From the NCBI RefSeq assembly GCF_003955665.1, contig NZ_RXHU01000003.1, forward strand, positions 1 to 39,323: a stretch of 39,323 nt of DNA, in the 5' to 3' direction. Shown piece by piece: positions 7,723 to 16,100 of this stretch. This DNA comes from Paenibacillus whitsoniae (GTDB taxonomy: Bacteria > Bacillota > Bacilli > Paenibacillales > NBRC-103111). The position numbers and the translations under genes are program-made. The notes beneath the pieces are model-generated. The model saw only the letters and a list, made by a program, of their open reading frames with translations. It was not told where the DNA came from and made no database searches. The number at the start of each line of letters is the position of its first letter. Position 1 is the first letter of the stretch.

Positions 7723-9255
7723 TCACTTTTTGTAAACGGCATTAAATTCTTCGATGATTTTGCTGCCGCCGCGGCTCTTCCAATCTTCAATCGCTTTGTC
7801 GAAACCTGCTTTATCAATATTGCCGTAGATGTATTTGTTCGTTGCATCTGTGATGACGGCTTGCAGTTGAACGCCTTTTTCCAGATTCGTTTTGGAATCG
7901 AGCGCCGCTGTCGGATCCTGCACCGCGTACTTGAGGTTCGCGATTTTCAGCTCGTCCGCTTTGCCTTGCGCAGGGATCGTCGGGATACCGAGGTAACGGC
8001 CGGATGTATCTTCATCCCCGATCGCCATATCGGCGAAAGGCTTGACTTCGCGAGTCCATTTTTCCTCATCCGTTTTCTTCGCTTTGTTATCTGTCAGTGT
8101 GTAGTTCGCGTCTTTGATGCCCCAGAATGCCATATTGGCAACTTCCGGCGTCATCATTTTATCGAAGAACGCCAGGATCTTGCGCAGTTCCGCTTCGGTT
8201 TTGATCGCCGATTTCGGGAACAGCAGGACGTTGGCGTAGCCAGGCAGCGCCCATGCCGCGAATTTGCCGTCCGGTCCGGCGACCATGCTGTGCACGTCAA
8301 CTACGGCGGTCGGCACGTTTTTCACCAAATCTTTGTTCAAGGAGGACACGTCCGTCATCGCGCCGATGTACATGCCCGCTACGCCGGAGGTGAACAGCTT
8401 CTGCTGGTCGGTTTTACTTGTTGCCGCAAAGTCTTTGTTGATGTAACCGCCGTCACGCAGCTTCTTCACGTAGTCCATTGTTGCGACGTATTGCGGTGTC
8501 TCGAATTCCGGCGTCAGCTTGCCGTCAACAACGCCCCAGTTGTTCGGTGTGCCCATCCAGGCGGCGAGCGTTTTGAAGGAACCGTAGATAAGGTCGTTCC
8601 GGTCCGCGATGCCGATCGTGTCTTTCTTGCCGTTGCCGTCCGGATCGTTTTCGGTGAACGCCTTCGCCATGGCGAACAGCTCATCCATGTTGGCCGGAGG
8701 CTTGATGCCCAGCTTATCCGCCCAGTCTTTGCGGTAGATGAGACCTTGGCGGGCGATGTCGACGCCGCGGTAGAGCGTGTACAGTTTACCGTCAACCTTG
8801 GTATTGTCGTTCGTTGTCGATTTCAGCTTGCCCAGATTCGGGAAGTCCTTTAGCAGTGGCCCGATCTCCCAGAACTGGCCGTCGCGGATCGCGGACTTCA
8901 TTTGGATGAAGCTCGCTTGGTTTTTCAGATACACGACTTGCGGCAGCGCGCCTGTTGCAAACGTTGTATTCAGCTTCTCATCGTACGTGTCCGCCGGGAA
9001 CAATTGGTACGTCAGTTTCGTGTTCGTCAGCTTTTCAAGTTCTTTAATAATGGTATCCGGCGGCGTTTGCGCCGTATTGAGCGGTGCCATGATGGTAATT
9101 GCCGCAGGCGTGTTGTCAACTTTGGCCGTTGCTGTTGTTGCCGCCGCGCCTGTCGAAGCTGCAGGTGTCGTTGTTTCTTTATCTCCGCACGCTGCAAGGG
9201 CGAAGCTGGATACCAGCATAATGCTTAGGGGAATCGTCACTAATTTTCTCTTCAT
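7723..9255 (-). CDS. Extracellular sugar-binding lipoprotein (SBP1), LplA/YtcQ type
   Basis: A lipoprotein of 510 residues. The signal peptide ends in the lipobox LAAC, so the mature protein would be lipid-anchored at C23, followed by a Thr/Ala-rich tether. The body is a type of solute-binding protein used by LplB/YtcP importers. A calcium-loop-like segment, DPDGNGKKDT, near residue 207 is common in this group. The start is ATG 9255 with GGAGGT 9 nt upstream. It heads the import operon. It is clearly related to the second binding protein at 25592-27118 (for example SIMAPL, FW-IGP and GAPNNWG/GTPNNWG segments). Upstream lie a paired ATGATTAT direct repeat and one inverted copy, probably the target of the AraC-type regulator at 27272. 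An oligogalacturonide ligand is plausible but unproven. Confidence 0.93.
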   Translation of the reverse strand: MKRKLVTIPLSIMLVSSFALAACGDKETTTPAASTGAAATTATAKVDNTPAAITIMAPLNTAQTPPDTIIKELEKLTNTKLTYQLFPADTYDEKLNTTFATGALPQVVYLKNQASFIQMKSAIRDGQFWEIGPLLKDFPNLGKLKSTTNDNTKVDGKLYTLYRGVDIARQGLIYRKDWADKLGIKPPANMDELFAMAKAFTENDPDGNGKKDTIGIADRNDLIYGSFKTLAAWMGTPNNWGVVDGKLTPEFETPQYVATMDYVKKLRDGGYINKDFAATSKTDQQKLFTSGVAGMYIGAMTDVSSLNKDLVKNVPTAVVDVHSMVAGPDGKFAAWALPGYANVLLFPKSAIKTEAELRKILAFFDKMMTPEVANMAFWGIKDANYTLTDNKAKKTDEEKWTREVKPFADMAIGDEDTSGRYLGIPTIPAQGKADELKIANLKYAVQDPTAALDSKTNLEKGVQLQAVITDATNKYIYGNIDKAGFDKAIEDWKSRGGSKIIEEFNAVYKK

Positions 9256-9305
9256 ATCGGTTTGACCTCCGCGAGAATGTGTTGTGCTACGAGACCTACT
9301 TTACA

Positions 9306-9324
9306 CGGCACGGAAGGGGTGCCG
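9306..9324. repeat. Inverted repeat in the SBP1 leader
   Basis: Perfect 6-bp arms, CGGCAC and GTGCCG, flank seven bases. It lies about 50-70 nt upstream of the SBP1 start, between the inverted ATGATTAT copy and the gene, and could be an operator or a leader hairpin. Confidence 0.4.
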
Positions 9325-9325
9325 A

Positions 9326-9401
9326 AATAATCATTTACTCATAAAGCCCGAGCGCGGCGCGGGATGTGAGATGATGATTATCGGGCAGGAAGATGATTAT
9401 T
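9326..9401. promoter_or_regulatory. Candidate AraC-type operator of the SBP1 operon
   Basis: ATGATTATC (9374-9382) and ATGATTATT (9393-9401) form a direct repeat with starts 19 bp apart, about two helical turns, as expected for an AraC-family dimer. A third ATGATTATT is on the opposite strand at 9334-9326, closer to the gene. The paired element recurs, with the same spacing and a different spacer, at 27176-27203 upstream of the second binding-protein gene. This is seen directly; binding by the regulator is inferred. Confidence 0.65.
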
Positions 9402-9403
9402 AG

Positions 9404-9441
9404 AAAAAAACCGCTCCTCCCACATACCTCGGGAAGAGCGG
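9404..9441 (-). terminator. Rho-independent terminator of the peroxiredoxin gene
   Basis: On the minus strand, CCGCTCTTCCC pairs with GGGAGGAGCGG with one mismatch around a short loop, followed directly by seven T. It lies 28 nt beyond the peroxiredoxin stop codon and just before the operator of the SBP1 operon, so it insulates that promoter. Confidence 0.85.
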
Positions 9442-9468
9442 ATTTGTTAATGTTATTGAAAATTAACC

Positions 9469-10023
9469 TTATAAGCTCGTCGCGAAATGATCGATTGACG
9501 CGAGTTCCAAATGATCCGTGAGCAGTCGGTTGTAATGCGCGATCTGCACGATTCCCTGTTCGTCAATGATAAATTCAGCCGGAATCCGGTGGAAGTTTGA
9601 ACCTTCCTCAGGCGTAAGCTTGAAACCGGCGGCGGCTGCCTGAGCAATGACATTCTTCGTGTCTCCGTCAGCTAATGTGGCCTGCACTTTCTCCTCCGAA
9701 GTCTCTACGCCGTATAAACGATATACGAGGGCCATGGGATCGGCAACGAGAGGAAACGGGGCATCTTGCGTACCCACATATTGCTTCATGTTGGGCTCGG
9801 GGGATTCAAAAACGGCGATGACATCCAAGCCTTGACTTTGCCACGCCGGGAATCGGCCGATCAATTGGTGCACGCGTAAATTGCACAACGCGCAGGCGGA
9901 GAAACGGAAAAAGGAGAGTAATACTTTGCGACCTTGATAATCTTTTAATGCGACTGGGTTGCCGTGCATATCAGCCGTGGTGAAATCTGGCGCCGGCATG
10001 CCCGGATGAATGTGTTTGATCAT
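9469..10023 (-). CDS. Peroxiredoxin-like protein, AhpC/TSA family
   Basis: This 184-residue cytoplasmic protein has a thioredoxin fold. The N-terminal PAPDF motif, the GRKVLLSFFRFSAC strand-turn and the C44-A-L-C47 pair mark the peroxiredoxin/thiol-oxidoreductase active site. C44 takes the place of the peroxidatic cysteine and C47 could resolve it in a CxxC arrangement. The start is ATG 10023, preceded by AGGAGGT. It probably reduces peroxides or acts as a thiol:disulfide oxidoreductase; the exact electron donor cannot be told. It has its own terminator and no evident link to the neighbouring carbohydrate genes. Confidence 0.85.
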   Translation of the reverse strand: MIKHIHPGMPAPDFTTADMHGNPVALKDYQGRKVLLSFFRFSACALCNLRVHQLIGRFPAWQSQGLDVIAVFESPEPNMKQYVGTQDAPFPLVADPMALVYRLYGVETSEEKVQATLADGDTKNVIAQAAAAGFKLTPEEGSNFHRIPAEFIIDEQGIVQIAHYNRLLTDHLELASIDHFATSL

Positions 10024-10113
10024 GGGGATGACCTCCTATAGATTTTATTTGATTGCGCACAGACGCCCCGTGATCTTGGATTTCAAGCCGCCTGCGCATG
10101 CGAAAAGTTATTG

Positions 10114-13100
10114 CTAGGTGGCGCCCAGACTCGTCAGCACCCTCAAGAGCAGAGATGCAGCCTGGGCGCGGCTCGCTTGGCCGAGCGGCTTCAGCTCGGT
10201 CTCCGTCATGCCCTGCATCCAGTACTGACTTACGGCCAGCGCCACGGCTTCCCGCGCCCAACTGGACACGTCCTGCACATCCGCGAAAAGATCAAGTGAC
10301 GATGCTTCTTCAGCAGGCGGCGCGGCTTCGAATCCTTGTATCGCTGCGAACCGTTGCAGCAGAGTGGCGAGTTCCTCGCGGGTCACGGGATCGTTCGGCC
10401 GGAAGCGGCCGTTATCCCCGTACACAAGCCCCATCTCGGCTGCCATCCGCACGTAAGAAGCATACCAGGCTTCGCTTGATACGTCCGAGAACGTCGTCAT
10501 CGGGATCAGCTGCCCGGTTTCCTCCCCGGACAGACCGGCTGGCGCCCCCTGTGCGGGTCTTACAGCAGGGTTTCCTTGCTTCAGCGCGCTGACGAGCAGC
10601 TTCGTCACTTCCGCCCGCGTAATCGGACGATCCGGCTCGAAGCGGTCAGCGCTCAGGCCATCCGCCAGATGGCGGCTGACGAGCACAGCGACCTCGTCGC
10701 TGCTCCAATGTGCGGTCAGATCGGCAAACGAGCGTTCATACAGCAGAACCGCATAGGTCCCATCGGACGGAATGGCCGTTGTCAGGCGGAACGCGTCCTT
10801 CTCCAAGACGCCGCCCACATAAGTCCAACCGGCTTCAGCAGCCGGATCTAGCTTATACAGCCCAAGCTTGCGCGGGTCTGCCTTGCCGACGACTGTCGGA
10901 TCAAGTCGCACGGTAAGCCGCAGCGGCTTGCCGTGGGCGGCTCCAGCCGCGCCTGTGATTTCCAATGTATCCGACATCCGGGTGTAGCCTGCAGCAAGCG
11001 GATGTTCTGCCTCCGCTCCCCGCTTCAGCGTCAAGGTCGATGCGGCAGGATAAGCGCCCGGCTCGGCTAGCAATACGAGCCAATCGTCGAAGGCTTTGAA
11101 GCTGCCGCCTCGTGTATCGATCTCTACCTTCGTTTCTTTCGGACTTGCGGCGGGAGGACCGTTATGAATTGGCCCGCCGCCAATGCCGTTATCGCCGCCG
11201 GTTCCGCCTGCGCTTGCAGATGCCGTACGGACTGTTATAAACGTCCCCGGCGAGGCGTTGCCGTCGCGATCGATGGCAGCGATCGACACCGTATATTCGG
11301 TTGCCGGTGCCAGCCCCGAGATTATGAACGACTCGGCGCCCGGCAGCGCTTCGCCTTCCTGCGGCGCATCGGAGGGATCCGTCTTGGCCCACGACAGCCT
11401 CAGCTTCGCCAAGTCGGCGGAGGCGGATGATGGATCTTTCCAGCTAAGCGCGATCAGGCGATCCGCCACGCTAACGGTCTTCAGACCCGTGACCGGTAGC
11501 GGCGCGCGCCAATCGGCGGCTGACGTCCAGCTCGCTGTCACGCCTGACGATTCATTACCGGCGTCGTCGACCGTCGTGATCATGAATTCATAGCCCGAGG
11601 CAGCGGGCAGGCCGGGAATTTGCGCCCACTCGGTGCCCTTGTCGACTTCAATCGGCGTTCCATAAGCCGCCTCTCCGGCTTGCTTCCAACGAATACGCGC
11701 CATGACGTAATCGTCATCAGACGGATCGCTCCACAGGACGGTGGCCTTGTCAAACGTAACGCCAACCGTCACATTCGCCGCTTCGGCTGGTGCCGAGCCG
11801 TCTCTGGCCGTGACCCTAACTTGCAGCTCTGCAGCGGAGCCTGCCGGCACGCCGGCATAACTGGCTACTGTCGCGGATACGCTGACCCGGTATAGCCCCT
11901 CGGCAAGCGCTTCAGTCGGCGTGAAGCGAATCACGCTCGACAGCCTTTTGCCACTTGCTTCGACCGGATGTACAGCCAGGACTGTCCCCGGAATCGGCGT
12001 CTCCGCTCCCGATTCGGACGCGACTGTTACGGCGTCCGTTTGGATCGATGCCTCATCGATCGGCTTGCTGAAATAGACATCCACATAAGCGCCGCCTGGA
12101 GCTGCCTTCGCCCGTTCCGGAAGCGGAGCGGCATAGGAGACAAGCGGTATGTTGACTTCAAGCTGCGGAGGCGGCACATCCAATTCATCGCTGTACGCCC
12201 CCACGTAGCCTTCCTTCTCATACTTGACCTTCCACTTGCCTTCCGGCACATCCCACCCGTACTGCCCGCGAGCGTCCGTCGCAAGCGGATTCGTCTGGCC
12301 GTACCACTCGGCATCCCAGACGTTCCACTCGCCGGAAGCTCCGTCTTTTTCCAACACAGTGGCGGTTGCACCTTCCACCCGATTGTCCGGCACGCCTTCA
12401 TAGACATAGCCGCTCGGGTCCCAAATATATTTCGGTTCGGCTACCGGATTGATTGGATTCTTCTTTTTGCACAGTTCGCTGTTATAATTCCTCAGATGAT
12501 CTTCAAGCTCGGTCAGCTCATTATTCGCGACTTCATCCAGCTTGAGGCCGATGTAATAGCTCACGCCCCAGAATCCAAGTCCAATAAATCCGCCCGGGAT
12601 TAGAACCAATGCCGCCATGCTAAGCTCGAACTTCACCATATTGTGCATCAGCATATCTGCCGCAACTTCCTTGGCAAAATCCACATAATACTCTCTCGCC
12701 GCCGGATCGCAGATTTGTTTCGCCCGTTCCAACGCTGCGTTTGCTCGCGCTTCAAAGCTGTCAGGGTCAATAGCATCGCTGAATCCTTGTATAAGATCAC
12801 GAATCGTAACACCTTGGTTCGCCGCTTTCAGCGCAAACTCCATCGTCGTCAACGCGACTTTTTCTTGAACAGCCAGCGCTGTAACGCGGGATTGCCCTTT
12901 CGATCCCGCCGAGAACGACCCGGCTCCCATCGGTACGTACGCGGATACCCGCAAGGAGATGCCTGTATCGCTCACCGATCTGGTCATCGAAAACCCATAG
13001 ACGGCAATTCCCGTTGCTTGCGCTTGCCGCAGCTCTTTGTCGCTGGGCGTATAATCGACGGGTACAGAGCTGATGTTGATCCGAGCCGTCATCTTGCCAT

Positions 13101-16100
13101 TCAATTTGGCCTGAAAAGCTGCTGAACCCGCAGGTATGATGCTGCCGTCCGGGGCCGTCTCTCCAGGCCCTGCCTTCCATTCCACTTGGTAATCGGATAG
13201 CGGCGATGGCAGACTGTTCCGATACGCCTCTTCCGTCGGCAGTTCGGCGGGAACCGCGGCCGCATCGGGCTTCTTGCGGTAATCGACGCTTACAGGCCCC
13301 AGGTTGTTCGTAAACGGCAGTACCGCCTGATATTTGCCACCCACAAGCTGCGCGCGGGCGGATTGGTCTCCCATTTGCACATAGACATCGGAAATGCGCG
13401 ACGGATCCCGAAACTTCAGCTCGAACACGAACGGCCTATTGGGAACCACGACATAAGGAAATACGGCCACTCCGCTCGCCGGATCGAACGCGACCAATCT
13501 GCCCTGCTGCTGCTGCATGGACACCGTTTCGAGCCCGGGATCATTCGGATCATAAATGACAACGGCACGCGCTCCCGGCGAACGAACGCCGCCGACCGTC
13601 GCCTCTGACGTAAGCTGATGCCTTCTCGCATCCGATTCGGCTAACTTCACGGATCGTGTCCAGGTTCCTGCCGGGGATACAGAGGATTGGCCGACAGCAA
13701 CACCGTTATCGTACACGGTAACCTCCGATCCGGCAGGCGCGTATCCACTGACTTCAAACTGCGAGTTCGTGACGATCTCAGGCGCGCGCAGCGTGACTGG
13801 CGTCACGCTCAACACCGCGGATCCGAAAATTTGCTCTTGCTCTTGCAGTTGAACGTCTTTATATTTCATTGTCCCGGCAATTGTGATCTGGGATGCGTCA
13901 ATGCCGCCGGTCATCTTCAATTGCAACTGCACGCTGCCGCCAGTCAGCCCCGCAATCTCTCCGAGCGGAATCTCGAGTGTTCTTCCGGCCAGGGCCGGCT
14001 CCACAGCTTTGCCGTTTAGTACAAGTGTACCCGGCGCGAACTCGACTTCCTTCGGCAAATCGATCTCCATAACCGCATCCCGCGCAGTTCCCAAGACGGA
14101 GTTCTTGTACACGGCGCGGAGTGTGAAGCGACCGCCCGGCGTCGTCCAATCGGTGCCGACTTCCAGTCCGTTGCCTGCCCCACCGAAATATCCCGCGGGC
14201 TGCAAATGAACGTCTCCGAGCGTGACAAGCCCGCCAGGCTGGGCAGTGAACTGAACCGAAGCCGCGGTATTCGTATACAGCATTCTGAGCATCATCCGCT
14301 TGTTTCCGCCACTCGCAAGCGGTACGTAAAACTGCCGTCTCTCCGGGTCAAGCATCAACAGTTCATTCCTGACATCATTGTTGTCCAAGTCGTACAGCGT
14401 CGCATCCAAGACATTTAGTGGTTCGCCATTCGGATCGTAAGCGCGAAATGCCGCCTGGCCGCCCGGATTCTCCAACCTGATCTCGATGTCCGCCTTGTTG
14501 TCCGCCCCGACGATCGCCTCCCGGCATTCGCTTGGCAAGCCGGCTTCAATACCGTTCGCGCATATACGGATCGTATCGCCGGTCGTCGCCCATGCCTGAT
14601 ATACACCATCCCGGAATGTCGAATAGCTAAACTGAGGCGAGACGTACAAATGATAATTCGTCGCAAAATCAAGCTCAATCGGCCCATCCCAAGCCCCGCC
14701 GCCAAGCCGGGTATATAAGCGAAGCGTGACCGCGGCGAGGTCTTGCAACTGCAGATCGACGGTTCGATCGCCCGATAGATCCAGTGCGAGAGCCCTCGAC
14801 AAACTTCCGGATCCGGCTGTGTTCTTCGCTCGAAGCTGAACCGGCCCGGCCGGTACCCGCATGCTGTACTCGCCATTAGAATCGGTCATTAAGGTATAGG
14901 TTCTGGTAAAGCCAGCACTGCCGCTGCCGACTACTATCGTGACCGCACTGCCGGGTGCCGGCTTTCCGTCCTTTCCTAGTACATGGCCCTGAAGGAGCGC
15001 CTCCGGCTTCTTCGGCAAGGCAATGTCTACGCTCCGGGTTCTCACGTCGGCCTGGAAGGTAATCGTCGCCTTCTCGTAAGCGGGGTCTGCCACCGTTGCC
15101 GTAAGCTCCAGCGATGCCGATGCCGCACCTCCGCGAGGAAGTGTGAATTTAGCGACTGTCTCGTTATAGAAATTACCCGACCACACGATTTCACGGCTGA
15201 CAGCATCGCGAAGCGTCGCTTGAATGACATCGCCAATCTCTGCCACTTTCAAGCGATATTCAAACTGGAATCGCGGAGCGATAACGGCATCTGTATCCGC
15301 CGTTTGCCCGCTGCCTGGCGAAGTCACATAGACCAGGTCACTATAGGTGTTTCGGGCGCCAAGAACGACTTGATACTGGGCGTTGGGGTAGGGAACATCG
15401 ACCAACAAGCTCCTTTCCTGCCCCTCGATCCGATAGAGGCCCGCAAAATAAGAAGAGCCGACATGCGACACGCTGATCGTGGCGCTCTCAATCCACTGCT
15501 CGCTCTCCGAATTGGGCGGAGCGTCGATAACGAGCCGCACGCGACTGGCAATGCTGCGTCCGATCGGATAGATCTGTGCTTGCAGTATTCCATCGATTTC
15601 CAGCACGAATCCATTCAGCGCGGCAGTACCTTCCGCAATCCGATATGTCGCTTGATAGTAACCGGATGCCGGGCTCGTTTCCGTCAAGGTCAGCCATTCC
15701 TGGTCAGCGGCTATTGTCCCGTCAACCTGCCGTACGTCCTTGCTCAACTTCGCGCGCACCGCGCGTCCTGCAGCGGCCTTCACTGTCAAGACCACATCGC
15801 TGTCGATGACCGGCACTTTGTCACTGCCGTTGCCCACTTCTCTTGCATAGCTGAGCGAATAGACATCTTGCAGCTTCACAATCGGCATGGATAGTTGCGT
15901 ACCGCCGATCGCCAGCATCACCGTCTGCTCCGGAGGCGCTTGATAGCCGGAAGGCGGTATGACGGCGACTCGCAATCGTTCTCCCGCATGCCGATTTACG
16001 AGCACGGCCTTCCCTTGCCCGTCGGTCGGAATGCGTGCAATCTCCGTTCCGCCCTCGTCCATGAACAGCACTTCCGCCGTGATCGGTGCTCCGCGATCGG

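Noticed and set aside
10024..10113. Possible terminator of the giant SLH gene
   Set aside because: TGCGCA occurs on both sides, but the intervening arms pair poorly and no T-run follows.
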